Assembly (NCBI GenBank): GCA_933822405.4
Contig: CAKOGP040000757.1
Location: 1 to 36,192 of the forward strand
Origin: Cylindrotheca closterium
Lineage: Eukaryota > Bacillariophyta > Bacillariophyceae > Bacillariales > Bacillariaceae
Reading direction: 5' to 3'
Length of the DNA stretch: 36,192 nt
This document shows, piece after piece, positions 9,440-18,943 of the stretch (its first letter is position 1; each line of letters starts with the position of its first letter). The position numbers and the translations under genes are program-made. The notes under the pieces were generated by a model, which saw nothing but the letters and a program-made list of their open reading frames with translations, ran no database searches and had not been told where the DNA came from.

Positions 9440-10690
9440 AGGGCTGCTCACATCCAAAAGCACTGTTTAAAAAAGTTGGATGAAGTCAATTGGAAATAAA
9501 TTTTAGCCTCGAGCAGATGGTTGATGAGATCAATCAGTGCCAGCAATGTTCGAGTGCACTCCGGCAGAAACGGTCCCTATTTTTCTTGTTGAACTATGAG
9601 ATTATCGGGATACCTTGTAGAGACAGCCGAAAGAATTGATTGCATGCGAGTCAGATTGTTGTAACTTAAAGTCGTTATTATGTAATATTAGCTACAGGGG
9701 TGGCTCAGTCAGTGTCATATTGAAAACTTGAGAATTTGCATCATGCATCTCGTGCCGTTGATTGATTCGTTCATCGTGGGGTCGTTCTCTGGAGCCGGGA
9801 GGCCCTAACACAGCTGAAATAAATAGCTACATGCCCTTCTGCGTCCGGTAGCTGTAGCTGGTAATCATGTGTGTACCATCTACAGGCGGTGGCTCGGTCA
9901 TTTGTCATGTTGGAGACTTGGGAAATCCGAATCATCCTCTTGTTCTCAGCAGCAGTTTGTGAATGATTCCTTCATCTATCCATTCATCCATCGACTTTTG
10001 GTGTCCAACCAATTACTTTCTCTCGTTCATCTGCCTGTTCGTTCAAAAAAACGGAACACATGGTTGGTGAGCCAATGACTTCTAGCATCAACAAATCACA
10101 TGGAAAATTCAAAAGATGTCTGCAGACCCTAATTATGTGACAAATGATGGTGATAAAGGTATCACGCATTTGAACATACTCAAAATGGTTGCAAATTCTT
10201 ATAGCGTCCCTTAGTAAGAAGATATTACCACTGACTTGGAGCCCGGAAATTATGGTTCAACCTCAAACACTCAAAACGCGTGATCTCGTTTCCGAGTCCA
10301 ACAAGCGTTTCGAATGCCTGACATTGAGAATCTCAACAGACTCCAAACGATAATCCTCTGTCGCAAATAGGAACGCGAGAAACGTAACAAAGGTATAGTT
10401 TCACTTACAAATCAAATCATGGGCGGAACAAGGATACGGAACACCATCATGCTGCATGATGCATGGCTTCCATCTTTTTTGTACGATGCGATCTTGGTTC
10501 TGAGGAATGGGTCATGAGCTCACCATATTCGACCCTTTCGATCGACCCATCATGAAACTTCTGGATACGCAATAAAAGTTCTTCAGATGATGATGTCAGA
10601 ACCTTTGGAGTAGTTCAAAAGTTCTTGTGAATGATGGCATGGATACTGTATAAGATCCCAACATCTGCATCCATCAGGTAATAGACAATC
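9440..10690. other. Intergenic with a diverged direct repeat
   Basis: No gene is supported. A stretch at about 9691-9780 recurs at about 9878-9985: both read CTACAGG(G/C)GGTGGCTC(A/G)GTCA, then TGTCAT(A/G)TTG, then GACTTG(A/G)GAAAT or a close variant, and both end near a GATTGATTC/GAATGATTC block. The last about 100 bases are the promoter of the next gene. Confidence 0.55.
10649..10655 (+). promoter_or_regulatory. TATA-box candidate of the BspA-like LRR gene
   Basis: CTGTATAAGAT, with TATAAGA at 10649, lies 42 nt before the ATG at 10691. The distance would give a very short 5' leader. Confidence 0.45.
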
Positions 10691-12892
10691 ATGGACATTG
10701 ACGAGTCGTCACTGCATACTACGAGTCAAACACCGCCGCAGGTTTACTTCATCTATTTTGGGCAAGCAAAAGAAGATATTCCACGCAATATCACTCATGT
10801 GACCATTGATCCTTCTGTTTCCAAGATTCATGATTATGCCTTTCAAGATTGCCATTTGTTGGCGAGCGTTCAGTTTCATGATCATCTACAAGAAATTGGA
10901 GACTCGGCCTTTCAGCGATGCCGATCCTTGACATTGGCTGCTGGTGGTCGCGGTGGTCTGATTCCTTCTACTGTCAAAGTGATTGGTCAATTGGCCTTTT
11001 CGGAATGTTCTCGTCTCCAAGACAACCTCGTGCTTCCACATGGTCTGAGATCCATTCGGTTTCTAAGCTTTGCTTGGTGCGAGTCTCTGACCCAAATATC
11101 AATCCCAAAAACAGTGGAGAACATTGACATGGAGGCAATGATTGGGTGTTCCGCACTTTTGGAAGTTCAGCTGGAAAAAGGTCTCCTTTCAATTGGTTCC
11201 CACGCCTTTAGTAACTGTGTGTCGCTGACAACCATGACGCTACCTTCGTCTCTGACGACACTCGGCGAAGGGGCTTTTAATTATAGCCTTGCCTTGACCG
11301 AAATCAAATTATCGCAGGCACTCCAAGCAATCGAGCACAATACCTTTTCTTGGTGTCGGTCCTTACTGGAGATCTCTATTCCAAATTCGGTCCAGACTCT
11401 GGGCAATGGAGCCTTTTTCAACTGTACAAGTTTGCGAGATGCATTTCTTTGTGAGGGACTCATCTCGATTCAGAGACGGGCCTTCCATACATGTACCTCT
11501 TTGAGAAAAGTGCATGTCCCATCGACTGTATCCTTCATTGGCGACGACGCCTTTTACAAATGTCAGTCGTTGACCGATGTTCGACTACCCCAATATTTGG
11601 CATCCATTGGTGACAAGGTCTTTTGGAATTGTGCGGCTCTCCGCAGTATTGAAATACCCGAGACGGTGGGACGGATTGGCGACGAAGCCTTTTTCTTTTG
11701 TACGTCGTTGGTGGATGTCAGTTTCCCAGTAGGTGTCCGAACCATTGGCACTCGGGCATTCGGAAATTGTGAAGCCTTGTCCGCCATTTCCTTGCCATCC
11801 AGCCTTACCATGATTGCACCAAGGGCCTTTGCAATGTGCAGCAGTCTGCTTTGTGTCGAATTTCCAGCAGACGGCATGGAACGAGTGACCATTGGAGAGT
11901 TTTGCTTTGATGGATGCAATTCCTTGGTAACATTGTCCATGCCGCCTTCTTCTGTGTGGGAATCAACTTCTCTCATGACATGTGCCGCATTGATGGATCT
12001 GCGCTTTGGACTCGAGTCGGACCTGCTTCAGAAACAAATGGAACAGAAACTGCAGTCGCTTCGCGGTCGATTTGACAACCTTCCAGTCCATCTGGTCTGT
12101 TATCATTCGTCGAGAACAACGGTTCAAGACGTGGAACGAGTATTGGATGGAATTGGTAATATATTTGATGACAGTGAACAGCATTATGATAATTGGAAAG
12201 ATTCGTATGGTTTGACACCGTTCCACATTCTTGCCACGTCTGTAAAGCCAAGTGTTGAGATGTTGAGTTGCCTACTGGACCATTGCCCGGATAACACTGT
12301 GCAATGTCTGACTCCAACGGACAATCAAGGCTTGACCATGATGGATTACTTGCTCTTGCATACCTCAGATGCGGTATTCCCGTTGATACAAGTCGTCCTT
12401 AATCGATTGTTAGTCCATGAAATGTCCAAATGGGGCCTGGAACGATGGAGCATGGAGGTATCCTTTTGCGTGAACGTTGATTCCAATTCAGCAGGTTCTC
12501 ATGACAATGAGACCAAACTTGCAAATGTGAAAAGAGTACTCGTACTTTTGGGATACTATTTGCGGGTCGAAATGACATCCTTGGCAGAGCTGGCAGTTTG
12601 GAAGAAAAATATCCAAGAAGTATCGTCATCATCATCATCATCATCCCAACTGGAGCTACTACATCAGTCTGACGATGATGACGACGACGACGACGACGAT
12701 GAAGTGGTGGAAGAACATAGAAGCTCCTGTCGATGGCAGTCTGGTGTAGAAGTAGTCCTTCAGAATGTGATTGGATTCCTATGGGAGAAGAATCAGGAAG
12801 AACCACGAGCGACTTGTCCTGAAACTGCTGTTTCTATTTATCCTCTGCTGTCATTGCAAAAGATGGAGGATGCCATGGCTGGCATGCAATAG
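10691..12892 (+). CDS. BspA-type leucine-rich repeat (LRR_5) protein with ankyrin-like tail (733 aa)
   Basis: Single exon. Residues of about 30-430 are tandem about 23-residue LRR_5/BspA units with the signature I-G-x-x-A-F-x-x-C-x-S-L-x-x-I-x-(I/L)-P-x-x-(V/L), for example IGDDAFYKCQSLTDVRLP and IGDEAFFFCTSLVDVSFP; roughly 16 units are visible. This fold is an extended solenoid used for protein binding. The tail (about 470-590) contains YGLTPFHILATS, SVEMLSCLLDHCPD and NQGLTMMDYLLLH, which reads as ankyrin-like helical pairs. Then comes a low-complexity segment: eight Ser from a TCA run near 12628 and about eleven Asp from a GAY run near 12672. There is no signal peptide or membrane anchor, so an intracellular scaffold is likelier than a surface adhesin. 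Partner unknown. Confidence 0.93.
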   Translation: MDIDESSLHTTSQTPPQVYFIYFGQAKEDIPRNITHVTIDPSVSKIHDYAFQDCHLLASVQFHDHLQEIGDSAFQRCRSLTLAAGGRGGLIPSTVKVIGQLAFSECSRLQDNLVLPHGLRSIRFLSFAWCESLTQISIPKTVENIDMEAMIGCSALLEVQLEKGLLSIGSHAFSNCVSLTTMTLPSSLTTLGEGAFNYSLALTEIKLSQALQAIEHNTFSWCRSLLEISIPNSVQTLGNGAFFNCTSLRDAFLCEGLISIQRRAFHTCTSLRKVHVPSTVSFIGDDAFYKCQSLTDVRLPQYLASIGDKVFWNCAALRSIEIPETVGRIGDEAFFFCTSLVDVSFPVGVRTIGTRAFGNCEALSAISLPSSLTMIAPRAFAMCSSLLCVEFPADGMERVTIGEFCFDGCNSLVTLSMPPSSVWESTSLMTCAALMDLRFGLESDLLQKQMEQKLQSLRGRFDNLPVHLVCYHSSRTTVQDVERVLDGIGNIFDDSEQHYDNWKDSYGLTPFHILATSVKPSVEMLSCLLDHCPDNTVQCLTPTDNQGLTMMDYLLLHTSDAVFPLIQVVLNRLLVHEMSKWGLERWSMEVSFCVNVDSNSAGSHDNETKLANVKRVLVLLGYYLRVEMTSLAELAVWKKNIQEVSSSSSSSSQLELLHQSDDDDDDDDDDEVVEEHRSSCRWQSGVEVVLQNVIGFLWEKNQEEPRATCPETAVSIYPLLSLQKMEDAMAGMQ

Positions 12893-13198
12893 TTTGAAAG
12901 CTACAGCAGTAGCAGAGCCGAGATGCGGCCAAAAATAGGGCAGCTACTCTCATGGTACCTGAACTCGGATAGATGTGTTTTGTTCACTCAGGCGATTATT
13001 TATTCAGGAGAATGAATCAATCTATCCAAGACTACCTATTCACAGTTGTCTGATAGCAGTAACGTAACTATTTTATTAGCAATGAAATGCATCACAGTTA
13101 TAAAATGATCTCACAACATACACCCACACACACACCCAAGTGCTATCATACTCGAAATGGATCAAATAGAACAACACATGATTCTTATTGTCCTTTTT
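12893..13198. other. Convergent intergenic region (306 bp)
   Basis: Lies between the stop codons of the plus-strand LRR gene and the minus-strand cysteine-rich gene, so it holds both 3' ends. It contains a short CACACCCACACACACACCC tract near 13116. No gene is visible. Confidence 0.6.
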
Positions 13199-13627
13199 TT
13201 AATCGCGAACAATACTTGGCAATTCAGGAGCCTCTTTCAAAACACCAAATTCTGGCAAGATTTGTACAAAGCAGCAAGCACAGACTGGTTCTTTGACGTG
13301 GTCGTCGTCAAAAGGGAAGGATTGCGCTTGCTTGCAGCATAGACAGTTGGAGGCTCCCTGGCAAAGCACCTCGGGGTACTTGAGTCCGCACTGACAGCAG
13401 TACACTTTGGTGTCACAGATATTACCAGTGGATCGTCCAGCCTTGGCAGCAGCAAAGTTGACCATGGACTTTTCAAAACCAACCCCGTATCCTTCGTCGC
13501 CAGGGACAATGCAGCAGTCGTTGGTGCAACACAAACATTCGTTGTGTTCCTTCAACACAATCATAATGTTCTTGGGGTCAAGGGCGGTGTAGCAAATACC
13601 GCAAGCGCTGAACATGTATCCTGGCAT
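13199..13627 (-). CDS. Small cysteine-rich protein (142 aa, 18 Cys)
   Basis: Uninterrupted frame with 18 cysteines in paired clusters: CGIC (9-12), CLCC then CC, CDTKVYCCQC, CLCC and CACC near the end. The repeating pattern (CLCC.......P; C...VYCCQCGLKYP; CLCC...SFPFD; CACCFVQILPEFG) suggests internal repetition of a metal- or disulfide-stabilised unit. There is no signal peptide or long hydrophobic segment, which favours cytosolic metal binding over secretion. I do not recognise a named family. The ATG is followed by PGYMFSACG, and the cysteine pattern starts at once, so little N-terminal sequence can be missing. The strong protein-like composition and Cys spacing make this a real gene. Confidence 0.82.
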   Translation of the reverse strand: MPGYMFSACGICYTALDPKNIMIVLKEHNECLCCTNDCCIVPGDEGYGVGFEKSMVNFAAAKAGRSTGNICDTKVYCCQCGLKYPEVLCQGASNCLCCKQAQSFPFDDDHVKEPVCACCFVQILPEFGVLKEAPELPSIVRD

Positions 13628-14283
13628 GGTGAAGTGTTTGTTTGTTTGTGTGTGTGTTTTTTAAAAGTAGAATGTAAGGAAAGACAAGTAAGTCTAGAGT
13701 AATAATGAAGCGGTACAAGCGGAAGCTGTTTCAATCGCAACCACAAGATGAGTGTGTTTCTGTTGATGAAGAAATCTTTTAGGTCCGAGTTCGGATGGTG
13801 TCATATATCACAGAATAAAAGTCTCAAAATTGCGAAACGGACACGCAGCTTCAACGCAGAGAGTCTAAGTAGGTTACGCCAGCGTGTCATCTTTGTTATT
13901 GCTTTCCGTTGAGAAATTTGGAAAACAGTCGCATGACTGACAGGTGATATTTTGGGGTCACGAATTTCCAAAATCTGATGATTTGCCCGGTACCGGTACC
14001 GTATCACCGTACTGTACCTTATTAGTCTTTTATTTACTTCACCACTCTTTTCGCTATGCACATTGGGTTTCTTATAGTTCTTAAAAAGGAATGGATTGGT
14101 TCAGCTCACCACATAACAGTTTCTAGCTGATGGCTAATGTTTAATTTTGAAACTCTCCTCTTTTCTTAGGATCTGAATTATAATTCTGTCCTGAATGATT
14201 CTGAATCATGATTCACCTGCATCCCACTGCTTTGCATCCAATCTTACTTATCTCCATCCACGGTAAATTATCATTCCATTCCA
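13628..14283. other. Intergenic with a KpnI/AgeI-type palindrome
   Basis: Holds the promoter of the cysteine-rich gene and the 3' flank of the TLC gene. A GT-rich tract lies near 13636-13660. CCGGTACCGGTACCGTATCACC lies near 13988 and belongs to a motif scattered over the window. An 86-aa frame (13801-14061, minus) looks like chance. Confidence 0.5.
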
Positions 14284-15129
14284 TTACGATTCCTTATCCT
14301 TCTTGTCATTTTCATCGCCTTTTAACATTTTGACAATCTGTCGAATAATCAACAGTCCCCAATGCATTTGGAGGCCGGTAAACAAGAAACAGGCCACAAA
14401 TATCCCATAGAGTGCTGGATCGGACTCGGCCTTGGCCGCTTGGAAAAAGTCTAACAAACAAGTGGAAATGGCCACATAGGGAAAGTAGACGAACCGAAAG
14501 AGCAAAAAGAGGATCGCAAAGAGGATCCGTGCCACTTCGTTGATGGAATTGAGAATCGTGCCAATTGTCGACTTTTTCTTTAGCTCTTCTTGCAAAAAGT
14601 CAAACCAATGTTTGTGTTTGGGATGAAAAATATCGACGTAAGATAGTGGAATGGAGGACGCTTCAATGACACCCAGAAAGAAGGGCGCATAATAGGACCC
14701 CCGTGGTGCTTGCGACAAACACAAATTGCCCATGACGACTCCCGCCACAAAGAGCATGCCAATGTGATGGACCAACATGAGCGGATCTCGTAATGCTGGA
14801 GTGGCCAATCCCACTGGAATGTCCCAATACAACAAGAATCCAAAGACGACCTTGGCCAATTGGATACCGTCGGGTACAAGTACATGAATGCGGCCTTCTG
14901 ATTCTGCTGTCTCATTGTGAAGGAACCAAGTGAGGCATCCTTGATAGGTAATATATGTCATCAAAGGCAGTGCCAGGACTTGATGTGCCGTATGGCTGGG
15001 CATCTTCTTCCAAGGACCTTGAGGAGCATAATGCGCAAAGACTCCGAAGAGCAGGAGGTGAATTGTAAGGCAAATCATTCCCGATTGAACCACCAAGGGA
15101 TCCGTTGTCGCTGCAAGAAAGCCATTCAT
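14284..15129 (-). CDS. TLC-domain (TRAM/LAG1/CLN8-like) membrane protein (281 aa)
   Basis: Multi-pass protein with about six to seven hydrophobic segments (near 12-32, 50-70, 86-105, 117-136, 148-165, 196-222 and 240-260). The TLC hallmarks are SHTAHQVLALPLMTYITYQG (45-64), YWDIP (101-105), the paired histidines in LMLVHHIGMLFVAG (118-130), then EASSIPL (156-162) and FRFVYFPYVA (about 211-220). The Lys-rich C-terminus (KGDENDKKDKES) would face the cytosol and resembles an ER-retention tail. TLC proteins act in lipid or ceramide sensing and synthesis; the length and lack of a homeobox or extended LAG motif point to a TLCD4/TMEM56-like member rather than a certain ceramide synthase. It is transcribed divergently from the EGF/propeller gene, 347 bp between start codons. 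Confidence 0.85.
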   Translation of the reverse strand: MNGFLAATTDPLVVQSGMICLTIHLLLFGVFAHYAPQGPWKKMPSHTAHQVLALPLMTYITYQGCLTWFLHNETAESEGRIHVLVPDGIQLAKVVFGFLLYWDIPVGLATPALRDPLMLVHHIGMLFVAGVVMGNLCLSQAPRGSYYAPFFLGVIEASSIPLSYVDIFHPKHKHWFDFLQEELKKKSTIGTILNSINEVARILFAILFLLFRFVYFPYVAISTCLLDFFQAAKAESDPALYGIFVACFLFTGLQMHWGLLIIRQIVKMLKGDENDKKDKES

Positions 15130-15476
15130 TATGGATTATGTGTGTGTGCTTATTTATGTGTATTGTATATGTATATTTGTTGAGCTGGTAGATGGAAAGC
15201 TTATTGACGCCAATTGTCACGGCGTCGTCGTTAGCAATCTCTTATTCTGCTGCATTGTGTGTTTTGAAAATGACGATGACGATTGTGTGCGGATGGACAC
15301 ATGATGCATAAATACTCCCAGAGAATTTCTATACTGACACGAAAGTTCGGCGACATTCCGGACACACCGACAGACCAAAGATACAGAAAACGCAAAATAA
15401 AACGCATGAAAAATCTTGCAACTCGACCATCATCATTGAATCCTACTGTATCACATCGCGTGTCACATCTCTCAAC
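15130..15476. promoter_or_regulatory. Divergent promoter region (347 bp)
   Basis: Separates the starts of the TLC gene (minus) and the EGF/propeller gene (plus). GCATAAATAC near 15306 is a TATA-like element for the plus gene. ATAAATAAG read on the minus strand near 15150 may serve the other. Confidence 0.4.
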
Positions 15477-16808
15477 ATGCGATGGATTGTGATAATCACT
15501 GCAATAACCAGCGTGTTTGTCGCTTTACGGTCCACCATTTTGCAGCATGCTGACCATTTTATTTTATCAGCACTGAAAAGAAGAACGGCAACGCCACTGC
15601 TTCGTAGTAGTAATGGTGATGATGACATTATTGTTGATGACTACTGCTTGACGTCTGTGGATTGTGCCATGAATGGCGAATGCATCCGTCACTCCAAAGA
15701 TCGCCAATCACCTGGCAAGTGTCAATGTTTTGACGGATGGAGAGGAACGACTTGTGAAGTATTGGATTTGTTGCCCATTGCTCCTCAAACGGCTGGATTG
15801 CAATTGCCCAATCATGCAAGTTCGTGGGGAGGATCAGTGGTGTATGTGGATGGAAAATACCATATGTTTGCCTCGGAAATTGTAAACGGATGTGGTTTGG
15901 GCTATTGGACAACTAATTCCCAAGTGATTCGCGCCGTCAGTGACCATCCAAATGGTCCATATGTGAAACAAGAAGTCATTTTGCCAACCTTTTCACACGA
16001 TGCCAATGTTCTACAAAGAGGTCCCAATGGTGAAATCGTCTTGTTTGTGACTGCCTTGCTAGGGGTGAAACCAGTAGATTGCGACAACAATGATTCATCA
16101 TCCTGGCAATGGAACAATGCAGTAGTCCCAAATACGACGGCACCACCCAAAGACACCTACATGTTGTGGGCAAAACATCCAACAGGCCCTTGGAGTGAAC
16201 CCGTATTAGTATTGAATTCTACCATTTGGAATGAAGACTATTGGGCCAAGAATCATCGGTTTGCTCATTGCGATGCCAACTTGAATGGCATATTGAGGCA
16301 CGATGGGAGTTTCTTGGGACTCTGGAGAAAATGCGAAACTCCTGACCTCTTGACGGTTCCTCATACTCTGTATGCCAGCGATTGGAAGGACGCTAGTACC
16401 TATCAACCTAGCATTGATCCGCTCTTTGTTTTAACGGGGTCTGGAGCAGAAGATCCCAGCAACATTTGGACTACCGAGACGAGCGATGCTGGGGTGGCCT
16501 ATCACGCCATTTTTCATGACGAACAAGCAACACGATGCATGTTGGGAGAATGTCCCAATGTAGGACGACATGCCTTTTCGATGGACGGAAAGGCGTGGTC
16601 GTACAGCAAGGTCAATGCGTACAATGGGACTGTTTTGTTTCAGAATGGGACAACATGGACTGCCGATACCCGTGCTCGTCCTCATTTGATTGTCCGAGAC
16701 AATCAACTGCTTGCTTTATCGACTGGGTTGAAACCAACAAAAGAGTCGGGGTATGTCTGGACTCTGGTGCAGCCTTTGCGACATGAAACGGAAATGAAGG
16801 ATGTCTAG
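15477..16808 (+). CDS. Type II membrane EGF plus beta-propeller (glycosidase-like) protein (443 aa)
   Basis: An N-terminal hydrophobic stretch (about 3-22, WIVIITAITSVFVALRS) would act as signal anchor. An EGF module follows with six cysteines at 57, 63, 69, 82, 84 and 93 (CLTSVDC, GEC, GKCQCFDGWRGTTC). The rest (about 100-435) has the rhythm of a five-bladed propeller of the GH43/GH32 clan: SWGGSVVYVDGKYHMFAS, SHDANVLQRGPNGEIVLFVT, FAHCDANLNGILRHDGSFLGLWR, EDPSNIW, YHAIFHD, and RARPHLIVRDNQLLALSTG. Such propellers place acidic residues of successive blades at a central active site, and several candidates are visible (SHDAN, HCDAN, EDPSN). Several N-x-S/T sequons (NDSS, NTTA, NSTI, NGTV, NGTT) fit passage through the secretory route. 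Substrate unknown; a Golgi or cell-surface glycan-active role is inference. Confidence 0.85.
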   Translation: MRWIVIITAITSVFVALRSTILQHADHFILSALKRRTATPLLRSSNGDDDIIVDDYCLTSVDCAMNGECIRHSKDRQSPGKCQCFDGWRGTTCEVLDLLPIAPQTAGLQLPNHASSWGGSVVYVDGKYHMFASEIVNGCGLGYWTTNSQVIRAVSDHPNGPYVKQEVILPTFSHDANVLQRGPNGEIVLFVTALLGVKPVDCDNNDSSSWQWNNAVVPNTTAPPKDTYMLWAKHPTGPWSEPVLVLNSTIWNEDYWAKNHRFAHCDANLNGILRHDGSFLGLWRKCETPDLLTVPHTLYASDWKDASTYQPSIDPLFVLTGSGAEDPSNIWTTETSDAGVAYHAIFHDEQATRCMLGECPNVGRHAFSMDGKAWSYSKVNAYNGTVLFQNGTTWTADTRARPHLIVRDNQLLALSTGLKPTKESGYVWTLVQPLRHETEMKDV

Positions 16809-17348
16809 TAGGCGGTGTAATGATTCGATTCACTGCCCTGTACAACATACGCAAGCCTTCAGTTTGTTTCAGACAACGAAGGCGAGAGCCGAAATTGTTG
16901 TCACACTGCCACTCTGGTAGAACTCGATTTGAATCCAGCAATTTCTTCAGAAGAAAACTGTATCCTATGGTGTTTCAATGACAATTATAATTTCTTATGA
17001 GCTTCTTGTAACGAGAAATAGCCAAAGAAAGTCCATGGTTCGACGGTCTATGTCTCAGAAGGCTCAATTAAGCCAAGGCATGTCTGTTACCACTAGAGGT
17101 AGATTGAGTTATTATGCTTTAAGGTAACAATCGTAGGCGAAAAGACCGCGGGGTATTTCTACTTCAGAATGTGAATATGTGCTTGGGGTGTTTGATTCCA
17201 TTATGTTGATGAATGTTCTCAAGCCAATAGCTCGAGTTTCTCGCCCATGTGGGGCACCTAGCGAGCTCTCCATCCGTGCTCGCTATCTTCGCTGTTGGCA
17301 GCAAACTCGTGGTAAATCGTGATGGTTGGCATTTCAGGCTGTCTCACT
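16809..17348. other. Intergenic, no supported gene
   Basis: 3' flank of the propeller gene and of the decayed HA gene. Nothing recognised beyond an out-of-frame continuation near 17258-17340, where traces of HA-like sequence fade. Confidence 0.5.
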
Positions 17349-18190
17349 TTAATTTCCTTTTGGCTTCCAAAGAAAATGAGTTTCGTCCAATAGTCGGATT
17401 TGCTCATCTGTAAGTGGATCATATTTGCCATTACGACTTTGGCGTTGACGGGTGATCCAATAATACAGGCTGTCGCCATACTCCACATTCAGATGTCCAT
17501 GTGTCTCGTAAAAGTCGGCTAGGGTCTGGTATGTCCTCTCCCAGGCTTTTCCACAAGGACCTTTTTTTGGAGTCCATGGAAAGTCAATCTTATCCAACGA
17601 TCGGATTTCCTCCTCCGTAAGTGACTAATATGGGTGTTTCCCCGCACGCCTTTTTCGTTGATTGCACATCCATTTATAAAGCCTGCTTGAATAATCCACT
17701 TTCATGTTCCCGTGTTTCTTGTAAAAATCGACTAGTTCCTCATACTTAAGACGCCATGCTTTACCTTCCGTTCCTCCACGACGTACCCTTCTTTGGAGTC
17801 CAAGAAAACCCGATTTCATCTAACAATCGGATTTGCTCCTTCGCCAGTGGCACATGTTGGCCCCTTCTTGGAGCTCTCTTGGTTCGTTGATATGTCATCC
17901 ATGTATAAAGGCTGCTTGGATAGTCCACGTCCAGGTGCCCGTGTTTCTTGTAAAAGTCGGCAAGCTCTTCGTATTTGTCATTCCATGCTGTCTGACGGCG
18001 GCCTACCTTTGTTTGCCACAAGCATGTTGTAGGTCGCTGACCCCTACTGCTTTCATCTTCTGTTCGGAAGAATAGTGCTGGTGCCGAAGGAGCGAGTAGT
18101 ACTATTGGTGGTTGGTGAAACGCTGAGACTAAATAGTCAAAGTTGGAGGAACACTAATAGCAGAGACAACAAATATGAAACTCTCATCAT
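17349..18190 (-). pseudogene. Decayed helicase-associated (HA) repeat gene with plastid-type presequence
   Basis: Read on the minus strand from an ATG at 18190, the first frame gives a clean signal peptide (MMRVSYLLSLLLVFLQL) and then stops at 18139. A second frame picks up at the same place with VSAFHQPP, an A-F plastid presequence junction, and continues through FFRTEDESSRGQRPTTCLWQT into HA repeat 1 (AWNDKYEELADFYKKHGHLDV). Near 17770 the frame changes again into repeat 2 (AWRLKYEELVDFYKKHGNMKV), which meets an in-frame TAG at 17625. Repeat 3 (AWERTYQTLADFYETHGHLNV) continues in that frame to 17349. So there are at least two frameshifts and one nonsense codon. The intact paralogue at 18944-20026 gives the reference layout. 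No intron of plausible size explains the shifts. Confidence 0.78.
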
Positions 18191-18664
18191 AACTCTTAAC
18201 AATTTTGATGATTTTTCTGTCTCTGAACAGAGCACTGGCGCAATCGATCGTCCGCAACAATCTTTCTTTCTTCTAGTCACTACTAGCAAGCTCCAAGTTG
18301 CATCATGTGCGTCTTAGGTTCAAGTAATCTGTTGGATAAGCTACACGCGATGTCAATATAAAAAACCATCATAATACTGTAATATATATAGGCCGATGCG
18401 ATGAAATTGAAAATATATTCATTGCACGTGGAACATATCTATTGGGAAATACCGGTAGGGCAAGACCCTTCACAACGAAGAATATATAAACTATCACAGT
18501 ACCTGTCACTGCGTTCGGAATACCAAACATTAGTATCAAGTACAGTAGTCCCTCAGCATTTTCTACCATATTTCCCACCAAGAACTTTAACGGAACCCTA
18601 TGACTGGCGCATATCCCAGGCTGTTGGCTCCAGTACTACTTTGTCCTAAGTGTACGTGGCTGGC
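18191..18664. other. Intergenic, no supported gene
   Basis: Upstream flank of the decayed HA gene. AT-rich, with ATAATATATATAGGCCGATGC near 18377 and an isolated ATACCGGTA near 18449. No gene seen. Confidence 0.45.
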
Positions 18665-18900
18665 CTTTCGTTCCAATAATCAGCCAATAAGAATCGGATT
18701 TGCTCATGTCATTCCAGGGGTGCATGAATTCACCATAGCCCTTTTCTGTTTGCTTTAGACATTTCTTGTCAAATGTCCAGTAGCAACCGTACTCTTACCA
18801 TGCTTCGACCTCAGACGTCCATGCTACGCATCACGTAAACGTCGACGAGCTCCGATTGTCGATACGATCATCACGCTTTGTCATTCGATCCGCCCATGAG
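18665..18900 (-). pseudogene. Remnant of an additional HA repeat
   Basis: Minus-strand traces downstream of the intact HA gene: ELVDVYV (near 18855-18835) corresponds to the repeat core ELVDFYK, followed after a shift by a stretch resembling the EVKHG block, and HEQIRFLL (about 18705-18683) corresponds to the EQIRLLD block. The pieces are in the right order and roughly the right distance for one HA unit, but no frame is continuous. This suggests that the gene at 18944-20026 once had a fifth repeat. Confidence 0.5.
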
Positions 18901-18943
18901 AAGTTCAGGTGGAATCAAATTAATCGTTCCACTTGCCGTGTCT

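Noticed and set aside
9691..9760. tRNA-like GGGTGGCTCAGTC sequence
   Set aside because: No cloverleaf, no T-arm GTTCRA box at the right distance and the second copy breaks the stems.
17765..17790. A tiny intron explaining the frame change in the decayed HA gene
   Set aside because: The only GT-AG pair in place is about 22 nt long, far below the about 100-nt introns of the neighbours, and it would not remove the TAG at 17625.
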